From assembly GCF_013426895.1 (NCBI RefSeq), contig NZ_AP023174.1:2170001-2234000 (forward strand): a stretch of 64,000 nucleotides of DNA, given 5' to 3'. A program made the position numbers and the translations under genes. Under the pieces are notes generated by a model. That model did no database searches, was not told where the DNA came from, and worked only from the letters and a program-made list of their open reading frames with translations. This document shows, in pieces, positions 7,203 to 15,929 of the stretch. Each line of letters opens with the position of its first letter. The first letter of the stretch is position 1. The DNA is from Paraburkholderia largidicola (GTDB lineage Bacteria > Pseudomonadota > Gammaproteobacteria > Burkholderiales > Burkholderiaceae).

Positions 7203-8486
7203 ATGCACACGCAACGTTTTTCCATTCCCGAAACCATGCGCGCCGCATTGCCCGCCTTTCCTGAAATACGCGCTCCATTTCCCGCACTCGTAATGGCGTG
7301 CCTGCTGACGGCGTGCGGCGGGCATAGCGTCACCGCGTCGTCGCCCACGCCGCCATCGAACAGCACAGGCGGCGGCGATACGACGCCGGGCGGCGGCACC
7401 ACCACGACCACGGGCACGACGGGCACGGTATCGACGGTCGCCAAGACGGCCGACGATCTGGGCAGCACGATCGGCTCCGTCACGCTGCCGGGTGTATCGC
7501 CGCAGGTCACGCAAGGCCTCGGCAGCACGGTGTCGGGCGCGGGCGGCACGGTCAACGCACTCGCCGATGCGGTCAGCAACGGCCTCGGCCAGATCGGCAC
7601 GACGTCCAATCCCGTCGGCACCACGGTGTCGGGTCTGGGCAATGTCGTCAGTTCGACGAGCGGCGTCGTGCATGGCGTCGCGACGACCGTCGATGGACTC
7701 GGCACAGGCAATCTCTCCGCCCTCTCGCCCGTCACGACGCCCGTGGCGGGCACGCTCGACGGCGTAGCCAACGCGCTCAACGCGGGCGGCGTGACGCTCG
7801 GCCGCACGCTGTCGTCGGCTCCCGTGCAACAGGTCACGCAACCGCTCAGCACGGCCGTCACGCCGCTCGTCATCACGCTCGGCCAGGTGACGCAAAGCGT
7901 CGGCACGACGACGGGCCTCGGGCAGCCCGTCTCGGGCGTGCTCGCGCAAGTCGGCGGCGCGCTGCAGAACGCGGGCAACACCGTTGGCGGCACGACGCAA
8001 AACCCGCTCGGTGCAGACGTGGGCTCGCTAGTCGGCGCGCTCGGCAACACGGTCACGAACACGGGCGGTCTCGTCAATCCGAACGGCCCGAACGGCTATG
8101 CACCGATTCCGGGGCTGATCGTGAGTCTCGTCGGCGGATCGACGGCCCTCGTGCGACCCGGTCCGCCGCCGTCGACGGCAGGCGGTCTGCTCAGCCCGCT
8201 GAACGGCCTGTTGTCGGGCGCCGGTCTCGGCGATAACGCCCTCGGCTCGGTATCGACGCTGCTCGGCAGCACGCCGCTCGCGGGCGCCGCAACGAGTTCG
8301 GGTTCGGGGACTCCATTGGCGTCGGTGACGGGCGTGCTCGGCGGCGCGACGGGCGGCAATGGATCGGGGAGCAACCCGCTGGCGCCCGTCACAGGCCTCG
8401 TCAGCACGCTTACGAGCACGCTGGGTTCGACCACGGGCGGCTCGACGCCGTTAGTCGGCGCTCTGCTGCCTTCGGCGAAGAAATGA
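7203..8486 (+). CDS. Gly/Val/Thr-rich putative lipoprotein B, paralogue of A
   Basis: 427 aa. The ATG at 7203 has GAGGAG 6 nt upstream. The N-terminus is long, but residues 29-38 form a hydrophobic stretch ending in lipobox LTAC, so C38 is the likely lipidation site; a shorter start at residue 12 is possible. The body resembles lipoprotein A, including PVQQVTQPLSTAVTP and TQSVGTTTGLGQPVSG, and it also ends in LL...AKK. It adds a short Asn/Pro segment (VNPNGPNGYAP) and is shorter overall. It lies 130 bases after A and 160 before the transporter, consistent with co-transcription. A tandem duplication is likely; no function can be assigned from sequence. Confidence 0.8.
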   Translation: MHTQRFSIPETMRAALPAFPEIRAPFPALVMACLLTACGGHSVTASSPTPPSNSTGGGDTTPGGGTTTTTGTTGTVSTVAKTADDLGSTIGSVTLPGVSPQVTQGLGSTVSGAGGTVNALADAVSNGLGQIGTTSNPVGTTVSGLGNVVSSTSGVVHGVATTVDGLGTGNLSALSPVTTPVAGTLDGVANALNAGGVTLGRTLSSAPVQQVTQPLSTAVTPLVITLGQVTQSVGTTTGLGQPVSGVLAQVGGALQNAGNTVGGTTQNPLGADVGSLVGALGNTVTNTGGLVNPNGPNGYAPIPGLIVSLVGGSTALVRPGPPPSTAGGLLSPLNGLLSGAGLGDNALGSVSTLLGSTPLAGAATSSGSGTPLASVTGVLGGATGGNGSGSNPLAPVTGLVSTLTSTLGSTTGGSTPLVGALLPSAKK

Positions 8487-8646
8487 CGCGCGCGCGGGCG
8501 CGACGCACGCGCCCGTGTCCGAGGCGGTGAAGAAATCGCACTGAATCACCCGTATCACCGAACGACACAAATACGAGAGAAGCGCACGTGACGCCCAGCC
8601 AGGCGCGCGTACGCAAAACAACAACAGGCCTTCCGAGGACACACCG

Positions 8647-10332
8647 ATGAAACTGGGGACCAGGCAATGGACACTCCTGCTTGCGGCCGTCGCCGCAAGC
8701 GCGGTTCAGGCACAAACCCGACCGGCTGTGAGCGGCAACCCGCTCGAGGCACTGCCCCAAATCAAGGCGCCCGAAAAAGGCCCGAACGCGACAGCGCAAA
8801 TCCAGCCGCAAGCGCCGCAACTCCAGGAACTGCTCGCACGGCATCTCACGCCGACCAAGGTTCAGGTCGAAGGCGTCAAGTCGATTCCCTTCAACGACGT
8901 CGCGCGGCGCTTCACGCCGCTCGTCGGCAAGGACATCACGATCGGCGAGTTGATCGAAGTCGCGAACGGCGTCACGCGTCTTTATCAGGAACGAGGCTAT
9001 GCGCTGTCGTTCGCGTTCGTGCCAGCGCAGACGTTCGAGAACGGCGTCGTGCGCGTGACGATCGTCGAAGGCTACGTCGCGAACGTGAAAGTGACGGGCA
9101 AACCCGGCAAGACCGAGGACAAGATTCGCGCGATCGCCGCGCTCATCACGGCGGACCGGCCGCTGCGCCGCGCGACCTTCGAGCGCTACATCAACACGAT
9201 GGGTCTCCTGCCCGGCGTGAAAGTCGCGGCGAACGTGCCGCCGCCGCAGACCACTGACGGCGCGACCACGCTGGAACTCAACGTCGATCGCAAGCCGTTC
9301 GATATCAGCACGGGCATCGACTTCAATCACCCCGGCGTGCAAGGGCTGCTGACGGCGACCGAGAACGGGCTCACGTCGCTCGGCGAGCAGTTGAGCGTCT
9401 CGGCACTGCTGCCGAAGGGGCGCGACAACGTCACGTATCTTGCGGCGCATGGCGCGCTGCCCATCGGCAGCGAAGGCATGACCGCGAAGATCGATGCGTC
9501 GCACTATCGCGGCAATCCGAAGGACAATCCCGGCTTGCCGTCGTATGTCGAGCGGACAGTGATCAACGACAGGATCGGCGGCTCGCTGTCGTATCCGTTT
9601 ATCCTGAGCAACGCGCGCAGTCTGACGGGAACGGTCACGGCCTACGCATCGCACGATGAAGACCGCTTCAACAATACGATCACGGGCGCGTCGATCGGGC
9701 TGCGCTCGCAGGTGCGCGTACTGCAGTTGCAGGCCGACTACGCGGACGTGAAAACGGGCCAGGCGCGCAAGGCCAGCCTCAACGTCGCAAAAGCGTTCGA
9801 CATACTCGGCGCAGGCAAGGCCGGCGACTCGAACATCCCAGGCACGACGACCGTCAATCCCGCTTCGATCACCTTCGTGCGCACAGGCGCGAGTTTTTCG
9901 CAAACCAACGAGTGGCCGCTCGGCATCGGCACGACGGTCGCCGCGACGGGTCAATACAGCCCCGACACGCTGCCGACCTCGGAGCAGATCTCGTTCGGCG
10001 CGCAACGCTTCGCGCAAGGCTATCAACCGGGCGAGACATCGGGCGATTCGGGCTGGGGCGCGTCGTTCGAAATCAATCGCGCGATCGCGCTCGGCTTCAC
10101 GTATCTGCGCACGCTCACGCCGTATGTGTCGTTCGACATGGCGCGCGTCTATCTGCATGCGGGCACGCCGCAGCCGAACAGGCTTGCTTCCGTGGCGATC
10201 GGCTTTCGGATTTCCGACGCAAAGTATTACAGCCTCGATCTGTCGGTTGCGAAGGCGGTCGGCGATGCGCCCGTCGAGAACGCGTCGCGCAGTCCACGCA
10301 TCAATGCGACGTTTTCGTATCAGTTGAACTGA
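8647..10332 (+). CDS. FhaC/ShlB/HecB-type (TpsB-like) outer-membrane transporter
   Basis: 561 aa. A signal peptide (about 1-22, ending VQAQ) is followed by a Gln/Pro-rich linker, POTRA domains (about 70-220, with VQVEGVKSIPF and VRVTIVEGYVANV) and a C-terminal beta-barrel ending in an aromatic strand (NATFSYQLN). Such proteins export TpsA exoproteins or process surface proteins. The conserved barrel-lumen VRGY/F motif appears here as AQGYQPGE, with Gln where Arg is usual. GAGG precedes the ATG by 8 nt. No TpsA with a haemagglutinin-type TPS domain lies beside it; the two upstream lipoproteins are the nearest candidate partners, which is inference from position. Confidence 0.85.
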   Translation: MKLGTRQWTLLLAAVAASAVQAQTRPAVSGNPLEALPQIKAPEKGPNATAQIQPQAPQLQELLARHLTPTKVQVEGVKSIPFNDVARRFTPLVGKDITIGELIEVANGVTRLYQERGYALSFAFVPAQTFENGVVRVTIVEGYVANVKVTGKPGKTEDKIRAIAALITADRPLRRATFERYINTMGLLPGVKVAANVPPPQTTDGATTLELNVDRKPFDISTGIDFNHPGVQGLLTATENGLTSLGEQLSVSALLPKGRDNVTYLAAHGALPIGSEGMTAKIDASHYRGNPKDNPGLPSYVERTVINDRIGGSLSYPFILSNARSLTGTVTAYASHDEDRFNNTITGASIGLRSQVRVLQLQADYADVKTGQARKASLNVAKAFDILGAGKAGDSNIPGTTTVNPASITFVRTGASFSQTNEWPLGIGTTVAATGQYSPDTLPTSEQISFGAQRFAQGYQPGETSGDSGWGASFEINRAIALGFTYLRTLTPYVSFDMARVYLHAGTPQPNRLASVAIGFRISDAKYYSLDLSVAKAVGDAPVENASRSPRINATFSYQLN

Positions 10333-10512
10333 CACCTGCGTCGTTGCAAGAACATGCGCCAATTAGAGCATTCACTATCAAACGACGCGGAGACTTTCAC
10401 GTATTCTGCCCTCTCCCATGCATCGAAACACAGGCATGGCGCCGCCTCGCATCAGCACTCACACGGCGCCGCGCGACATCCATCGCGACGATTTTCAACA
10501 AGGAGGACGACA

Positions 10513-10998
10513 ATGACTTCACTCACCCAGCGCGCGCGCTTTGCGCTCGGCACTACGTTGAAACAGGCGGTCGTAGCCGGCGCGCTGCTCGCGGGCGCCG
10601 TCACGGCATTTGCGCAGGCCGACACGCCGGTCGGCACATGGCAGACCATCGACGATCACACGGGCCAGCCCAAGGCGCTCGTGCAGATCACGCAGGACGC
10701 GAACGGCAGACTGAGCGGCAAGGTCATCAAGGGGCTTGGTGCGAATGACCAGCCGGATCGCCGCTGCACCGCCTGCACGGACGCGCGCAAGGATCAGCCG
10801 ATTCTCGGCATGACGATCATCGACGATATGAAGAAGGACGGCGAAGGCTGGGACGGCGGGCGGATTCTCGACCCGGAAAACGGCAAGCTCTACAAATGCA
10901 AGATGCACGTCGAAGACGGCGGGCAGAAGCTGGTGGTGCGCGGCTATATCGGCGTATCGCTGTTGGGGCGTTCGCAGACGTGGGTTCGACAGAACTGA
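10513..10998 (+). CDS. DUF2147 family periplasmic protein
   Basis: 161 aa. The ATG at 10513 is preceded by a strong AAGGAGG at 6 nt. A signal peptide runs to about residue 36 (VTAFAQA), and the mature part has the DUF2147 pattern: an initial PVGTWQTIDDHTG, a central CTACTD with two cysteines, GWDGGRILDPENGKLYKC and a terminal GVSLLGRSQTWVR. The fold resembles a small beta-barrel or lipocalin; the biochemical role of the family is unknown. It lies 180 bases after the transporter and just before a strong terminator, so it probably closes the operon. Confidence 0.85.
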   Translation: MTSLTQRARFALGTTLKQAVVAGALLAGAVTAFAQADTPVGTWQTIDDHTGQPKALVQITQDANGRLSGKVIKGLGANDQPDRRCTACTDARKDQPILGMTIIDDMKKDGEGWDGGRILDPENGKLYKCKMHVEDGGQKLVVRGYIGVSLLGRSQTWVRQN

Positions 10999-11049
10999 GG
11001 CTGTCGCGCGGTGTTCGCTTTTCGATGAGAGCGGCACAGCAGGCACGTA

Positions 11050-11091
11050 AAAAAGCCGGTCTGGCGATTAGTCTCGCCAGACCGGCTTTTT
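11050..11091. terminator. Bidirectional intrinsic terminator
   Basis: An 18-bp perfect stem (AAAAAGCCGGTCTGGCGA and its complement) with a 6-base loop, ending in T5 on each strand. It separates the plus-strand DUF2147 operon from the convergent minus-strand gene at 11123. Confidence 0.9.
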
Positions 11092-11122
11092 GTTGTCGCG
11101 TGCGCTCAATTCGTTCGATCCG

Positions 11123-11575
11123 TCATGCCGCGTTCTTGAAAGGGCTGGTGTAGTCGAACATCAGCGGTGCCGCGGGCACGCCAGACGGCGGCGTGAACAG
11201 CGGCGTGGCGGGCACGCACGGTTGCGCGGCATCGTTCGCGGCTGCGGCCACGTTCGGCGCATGGGTGCGCATGCGGGATTCCATCGTGTTGCACAGTTCG
11301 CTGCCTGCGTCGCCGAACAGCTGGTCCATCACACGTTGCAGTACGCCAGCCTGATGCCACGCCTTGAAACGGCGGTGACAGGTTTGATACGAAGGGTATT
11401 TGCGCGGCATGGCGGACCAGGTAGCGCCGCTGTAGATCACCCAGAGCACGCCGTTGAGCACGGAGCGGGTGTTGGCAAGCGGCCGGCCGCGCAGTTCGGA
11501 ACGCGGACGCAGTTCCGGCAGCAGCGGCGCGATGCGCTGCCATTCTTCATCACTAATATCGCGATAGGGGGTCAT
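11123..11575 (-). CDS. Stand-alone IS5-type transposase N-terminal domain (DUF4096-like)
   Basis: 150 aa from the ATG at 11575, chosen because GGAG lies 5 nt upstream. Residues about 5-80 match the N-terminal DNA-binding domain of IS5-type transposases (ISDEEWQRIAPLLPELRP, GRPLANTRSVLNGVLWV, YSGATWSAMPRKYPSYQTCH). Instead of a DDE catalytic domain there is a roughly 60-residue Ala/Pro-rich tail. No terminal inverted repeats or second frame are visible nearby, so it is either a remnant or, more likely, a domesticated DNA-binding protein. A second such gene is at 40921. Confidence 0.7.
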   Translation of the reverse strand: MTPYRDISDEEWQRIAPLLPELRPRSELRGRPLANTRSVLNGVLWVIYSGATWSAMPRKYPSYQTCHRRFKAWHQAGVLQRVMDQLFGDAGSELCNTMESRMRTHAPNVAAAANDAAQPCVPATPLFTPPSGVPAAPLMFDYTSPFKNAA

Positions 11576-11733
11576 GGGTTCTCCATTCGTCAAGAGTATT
11601 TCGACGATATAGAGTCGCCCCACTAGCGAATATCAGAGCAATCCGAATCTTGAAAATGCATCGCCAGCCGCTGCCGTATGGTTCAGCGCGTATCGCGCTA
11701 TCCCAAACGGTGCGGCCACAGGCTGGAATTTGA

Positions 11734-12831
11734 TCAGGTGAGCGATGTATCGACGATCCGTCGCGGCGCATCCAGGTATTCCTGCGACTGCATCTCGACG
11801 ATACGCGAAACGGTCCGCGTGAACTCGTTGGCCATCGGCCCTTCCGTGTAGAGTTCTTCGGGCGGCACGGCGGCCGACATCAGCAGTTTGACCTTGTGAT
11901 CGTAGAAAACGTCGATCAGCCACGTGAAGCGACGTGCTTCGGACTGCATACGAGGCGTCATCTGCGGAATGCCGGACAGAATCACCGCGTGGAAGCGGCT
12001 CGCCAGTTCGAGGTAGTCGTTCTGCGAGCGCGGGCCGCCGCACAGCGTCGCGAAGTCGAACCAGACCACGCCGTCCGCGCGGCGCAGCGCCTTCAGTTCG
12101 CGCTTCTCGATGCGCAGCAGCGGGCTTTCGTCGGGCACGGCGGCGAGCTTGCCGAACGCGTCGCGCAACGCCTTGTCGGAGGCGGCGCCGAGCGGCGTGT
12201 GATACACCTCCACCTGCGACAGCGTGCGCCGCCGGTAGTCGATGCCCGCATCGACGTTGATCACATCGAGCTTGCTCTTGATCAGTTCGATGGCAGGCAG
12301 CAGACGGTCGCGATGCAGGCCGTCGGGATAGAGCAGATCGGGATCGTAGTTGGACGTCATCACGAACTGCACGCCGTTCGTGAACAGCCGATCCAGCAGC
12401 CGGTACAGGATCATCGCGTCCGCGATGTCGGACACGTGGAATTCGTCGAAGCAGATCAGCCGATAACGCTTCGCAATGCGCCGCGCGAGTTCGTCGAGCG
12501 GATCGGCCTGCCCTTTCAGTTCTTCGAGTTCGCGATGCACTTCCCGCATGAACTCGTGAAAATGCAGACGCGTCTTACGCACGAGCGGCACGACCGCGTA
12601 AAAGCTGTCCATCAGGAAGCTCTTTCCGCGCCCTACGCCGCCCCACATATAGACACCCTTGGGCAGATCAGGGTGCATGATCAGCTTCATAAAGGCGTTC
12701 GGACGACGTGCCTTATACGCAGCCCACTCTTCATAGCACTGTTGCAGACGATCGACGGCCGCGCGTTGGGCCGGATCAGACTCGTATCCCCGGGTCTGCA
12801 GTTCCTGTTCGTAGTATTCGGTGACGTTCAT
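11734..12831 (-). CDS. zapE: Cell division ATPase ZapE (AFG1-like)
   Basis: 365 aa. AAA-type P-loop ATPase with Walker A GGVGRGKS at residues 64-71 and Walker B LICFDEFHVSD around 125-135; TSNYDPDLLY follows as sensor region. ZapE associates with the Z-ring in E. coli and modulates FtsZ under some growth conditions. I start at MNVTEYYEQE; an in-frame Met five residues earlier is possible and neither has a strong ribosome site. It follows lpdA by 107 bases, with a stem-loop in the gap, in the order usual for Burkholderia. Confidence 0.92.
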   Translation of the reverse strand: MNVTEYYEQELQTRGYESDPAQRAAVDRLQQCYEEWAAYKARRPNAFMKLIMHPDLPKGVYMWGGVGRGKSFLMDSFYAVVPLVRKTRLHFHEFMREVHRELEELKGQADPLDELARRIAKRYRLICFDEFHVSDIADAMILYRLLDRLFTNGVQFVMTSNYDPDLLYPDGLHRDRLLPAIELIKSKLDVINVDAGIDYRRRTLSQVEVYHTPLGAASDKALRDAFGKLAAVPDESPLLRIEKRELKALRRADGVVWFDFATLCGGPRSQNDYLELASRFHAVILSGIPQMTPRMQSEARRFTWLIDVFYDHKVKLLMSAAVPPEELYTEGPMANEFTRTVSRIVEMQSQEYLDAPRRIVDTSLT

Positions 12832-12850
12832 TGTGTGAGACAGCAATGAA

Positions 12851-12882
12851 GAAGGCGGGAGGGATTCAACCCACCCGCCTTC
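12851..12882 (-). terminator. Stem-loop between lpdA and zapE
   Basis: GAAGGCGGG and GGG pair with CCC and CCCGCCTTC around a 6-base loop, with one A:A mismatch. No T-run follows on the minus strand, so it may only attenuate or protect the operon mRNA. Confidence 0.45.
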
Positions 12883-12938
12883 GTCGTGTTTCGCTCTCAG
12901 CCCGTGTTTCGCATAGTTCAGAACCGGGCAGATGCGTC

Positions 12939-14369
12939 TTACATGTTCAGCGCGCGCTTGTCGACGGCGAGCGCCGCTTCACGCATCACTTCGGACAGCG
13001 ACGGGTGCGGATGGCAGATACGGCCGATGTCTTCCGACGCAGCCTTGAACTCCATCGCGACAACCGCTTCGGCGATCAGATCCGACGCATTCGCCGAGAT
13101 GATGTGCACGCCGAGCAGTTCGTCCGTCTTCGCGTCGGCGATCATCTTGACGAAACCATCCGCCTTGTTGATGCCGAGCGCGCGGCCGTTCGCCATGAAC
13201 GGGAACTGGCCCGTCTTGACTTCGCGGCCTTCAGCCTTGAGCTGCTGTTCCGTCTTGCCGACCCATGCGATTTCCGGTTCCGTGTAGATGACCCACGGCA
13301 CGCAGTTGTAGTCGATGTGCGGCTTCTGACCGTCGATGATTTCGGCAACCAGCACGCCTTCGTCTTCCGCCTTGTGCGCGAGCATCGGGCCGCGCACCAC
13401 GTCGCCGATTGCGTACACGTTCGAGACCGACGTCGCGCAGTGATCGTCGACGTCGATGAAGCCGCGTTCGTTCGCCTTCAGGCCGATCGCTTCGAGGCCG
13501 AGGTTGTCGGTGTTCGGCACGCGGCCGATCGACACGATCAGGCGGTCCGCGTCGAGCGTCTTCGCGTTGCCGTCCTTGTCCGTGTACGAGATCGACACGC
13601 TGTTGTCGCTGGCCTTCACTTCGCCGACCTTCACGCCGACGTGAATGTCGAGACCCTGCTTCTTGAACTGCTTCGCGGCTTCCTTCGCGAGCGCCTGGTC
13701 GGCGGCGCCGAGGAACTCGGGCAGCGCTTCCAGCACGGTCACTTCGGCGCCCAGACGGCGCCACACCGAGCCCAGTTCGAGGCCGATCACACCCGCGCCG
13801 ATCACGGCGAGCTTCTTCGGCACTTCGGTGAACGACAGCGCGCCTTCGTTATCCGCGACGATCTTGTTGTCGACGGGAACGTTCGGCAGGTGACGCGCCT
13901 TCGAGCCCGTCGCGATGATCACGTTCTTCGCCGTGACCACTTCCGTTTCGCCTTCGCCCGACACTTCGATCTGCACGCCGGCGTCCGTCTTGCCCGTGAA
14001 CTTGCCATGGCCCTTGAGCCACGTGATCTTGTTCTTGCGGAACAGGAACTCGATGCCCTTCGTCATCTTTTCGACGATGCCTTCCTTGCGGGCCAGCATC
14101 TTCGCGATATCGACCTTCACGTTCTCCACGCTGATGCCGTGGTCCGCGAGGTGATGCGACGCGTTTTCGAACTCTTCCGACGACGCGAGCAGCGCCTTCG
14201 ACGGAATGCAGCCGACGTTCAGGCACGTGCCGCCCAGCTTCAGCGCGCCGGCCGGGTTCTTCCACTTTTCGATACAGGCAACCGTTTTGCCGAGCTGCGC
14301 AGCGCGAATGGCCGCGATGTAGCCGCCGGGACCGGCACCGATCACGACGACGTCAAATTCTTTGGACAT
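12939..14369 (-). CDS. lpdA: Dihydrolipoamide dehydrogenase, E3 of 2-oxoglutarate dehydrogenase
   Basis: 476 aa flavoprotein, normal length. FAD-binding [10 protein letters not shown] (11-20), redox disulfide in [13 protein letters not shown] (C49 and C54), NAD-binding [13 protein letters not shown] in the middle, and a C-terminal HPHPSLSE carrying the catalytic His. It re-oxidises dihydrolipoyl groups of OdhB and passes electrons to NAD. No lipoyl domain is fused at its N-terminus, unlike the pyruvate-dehydrogenase-linked E3 of some Burkholderia. Third gene of odhA-odhB-lpdA. Confidence 0.95.
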   Translation of the reverse strand: MSKEFDVVVIGAGPGGYIAAIRAAQLGKTVACIEKWKNPAGALKLGGTCLNVGCIPSKALLASSEEFENASHHLADHGISVENVKVDIAKMLARKEGIVEKMTKGIEFLFRKNKITWLKGHGKFTGKTDAGVQIEVSGEGETEVVTAKNVIIATGSKARHLPNVPVDNKIVADNEGALSFTEVPKKLAVIGAGVIGLELGSVWRRLGAEVTVLEALPEFLGAADQALAKEAAKQFKKQGLDIHVGVKVGEVKASDNSVSISYTDKDGNAKTLDADRLIVSIGRVPNTDNLGLEAIGLKANERGFIDVDDHCATSVSNVYAIGDVVRGPMLAHKAEDEGVLVAEIIDGQKPHIDYNCVPWVIYTEPEIAWVGKTEQQLKAEGREVKTGQFPFMANGRALGINKADGFVKMIADAKTDELLGVHIISANASDLIAEAVVAMEFKAASEDIGRICHPHPSLSEVMREAALAVDKRALNM

Positions 14370-14512
14370 GACTATCCTTTTTGGCTAACCGACGCGGCCG
14401 CGCTTCGCGGCGCGCGTGGCTTCAGATACTGCGGAAATGCGAGAGACACTCGATGCAGATATGGCGACGGCGGCGCGCGGTTTCAAGCCGCGCAGCCGCC
14501 GCGCATCCTGCA

Positions 14513-15787
14513 TTACAGGTCGAGCAGCAGACGGGCCGGATCTTCCAGCGCGTCCTTCATCGCGACCAGCGACAGCACGGCTTCGCGGCCGTCGATGATA
14601 CGGTGGTCGTACGACAGCGCCAGATAGTTCATCGGGCGGATCACGATCTGGCCGTTTTCGACAACTGCGCGTTCCTTCGTCGCGTGCACGCCGAGGATCG
14701 CCGATTGCGGCGGGTTGATGATGGGGGTCGACAGCATCGAGCCGAACACACCGCCGTTCGAGATCGAGAACGTACCGCCCGTCATTTCTTCGATCGACAG
14801 TTTGCCGTCCTTCGCCTTCTGGCCGAATTCGGCGATCTTCTTCTCGATGTCCGCGAGGCTCATCTGGTCCGCGTTGCGCAGGATCGGCACCACCAGACCA
14901 CGCGGCGAGCCGACAGCGATACCGATGTCGAAGTAGCCGTGATAGACGATGTCGTTACCGTCGATCGACGCGTTCACCAGCGGGAACTTCTTCAGCGCAT
15001 GCACAGCCGCCTTCACGAAGAACGACATGAAGCCGAGCTTCACGCCATGTTCCTTCTCGAACTTGTCCTTGTACTTGTTGCGCAGGTCCATCACGGGCGC
15101 CATGTTCACTTCGTTGAACGTCGTGAGGATGGCGTTGGTTTGCTGCGACTCGAGCAGACGCTCGGCGATACGCGCACGCAGACGCGACATCGGCACGCGT
15201 TGTTCCGGACGATCCTTCAGCCACTGGTCGGCCGATGCCGGCGCGCCCACTTGCGGCAGGGCCGGCTTGGCAGCGCGTGCGGGTGCTGCTGCCGGTGCCG
15301 GCGCAGCCTTGGCAGCCGGCGCGCCTGCGGCGACGGCATCCTGCTTCGTGATGCGGCCATCTCGGCCCGTGCCGGCGACGTCGCCTGCAGCAACGCCCTT
15401 CTCGGCCAGAATCTTCGTTGCAGCCGGCGATGCCGTGGTGCTTGCGCCTGCCACAGCCGCAGCTTGCGCGGGAGCAGCCGCTGCCGCGGGCTCAGCTTGC
15501 GGAGCCGGCTTGACTTCGGCTTCGACAGCCGCTTCGCCCGCCTTGCCTTCCGTGTCGATCTTCGCGATCACTTCGTCGGCGACCACGATATCGCCGTCGT
15601 TCTTGATGACCTGCGCGAGCACGCCTGCCGACGGAGCCGGCACTTCGAGCACGACCTTGTCGGTTTCGATTTCGATCAGGATTTCGTCCTGGGCGACCGC
15701 TTCGCCCGGCTTCTTCTTCCACTGCAGCATCGTGGCTTCCGAGACCGACTCGGACAGCTGGGGGACCTTGACTTCAACAATAGCCAT
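14513..15787 (-). CDS. odhB: Dihydrolipoyl succinyltransferase, E2 of 2-oxoglutarate dehydrogenase
   Basis: 424 aa. One lipoyl domain (1-78) with the lipoylated lysine K44 in [11 protein letters not shown], then an Ala/Pro-rich linker, the E1/E3-binding domain (about 118-155), a second Ala-rich linker, and the acyltransferase core with the His/Asp motif [13 protein letters not shown] near the C-terminus. It moves succinyl groups to CoA in the TCA cycle. It lies 142 bases after odhA and 143 before lpdA, with hairpins in both gaps. Confidence 0.95.
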   Translation of the reverse strand: MAIVEVKVPQLSESVSEATMLQWKKKPGEAVAQDEILIEIETDKVVLEVPAPSAGVLAQVIKNDGDIVVADEVIAKIDTEGKAGEAAVEAEVKPAPQAEPAAAAAPAQAAAVAGASTTASPAATKILAEKGVAAGDVAGTGRDGRITKQDAVAAGAPAAKAAPAPAAAPARAAKPALPQVGAPASADQWLKDRPEQRVPMSRLRARIAERLLESQQTNAILTTFNEVNMAPVMDLRNKYKDKFEKEHGVKLGFMSFFVKAAVHALKKFPLVNASIDGNDIVYHGYFDIGIAVGSPRGLVVPILRNADQMSLADIEKKIAEFGQKAKDGKLSIEEMTGGTFSISNGGVFGSMLSTPIINPPQSAILGVHATKERAVVENGQIVIRPMNYLALSYDHRIIDGREAVLSLVAMKDALEDPARLLLDL

Positions 15788-15889
15788 TTGATTTCTCTGA
15801 ATACGTATCGGATGACAACGAACCTTGTGCGAGCCGCGTCCGATATTTGCGCGTAGAGACGCGCTTACATGGGATGTTCAGACGCGGGG

Positions 15890-15914
15890 CGGGAAAGCGC
15901 TCAGCGCTTTCCCG
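15890..15914. other. Perfect stem-loop between odhA and odhB
   Basis: CGGGAAAGCGCT, C, then the exact complement: a 12-bp stem immediately after the odhA stop codon region. There is no T-run. It may protect the 3' end of odhA mRNA or reduce read-through into odhB. Confidence 0.5.
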
Positions 15915-15929
15915 GTTCGCTCTCTGTGG

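Noticed and set aside
5671..7287. 538-codon frame antisense to lipoprotein A (and a similar one at 6950-8077)
   Set aside because: The Pro/Val/Thr-rich product mirrors the GC-rich repeats of the sense gene. The sense frame has a lipobox, ribosome site and promoter.
5663..8486. Collagen-like triple-helix annotation for the two lipoproteins
   Set aside because: Gly is frequent but not at every third residue over any long stretch, so a collagen helix is not supported.
8410..10362. 650-codon frame antisense to the TpsB-like gene
   Set aside because: Arg/Ala/His-rich shadow; the sense strand encodes a signal peptide, POTRA and barrel.
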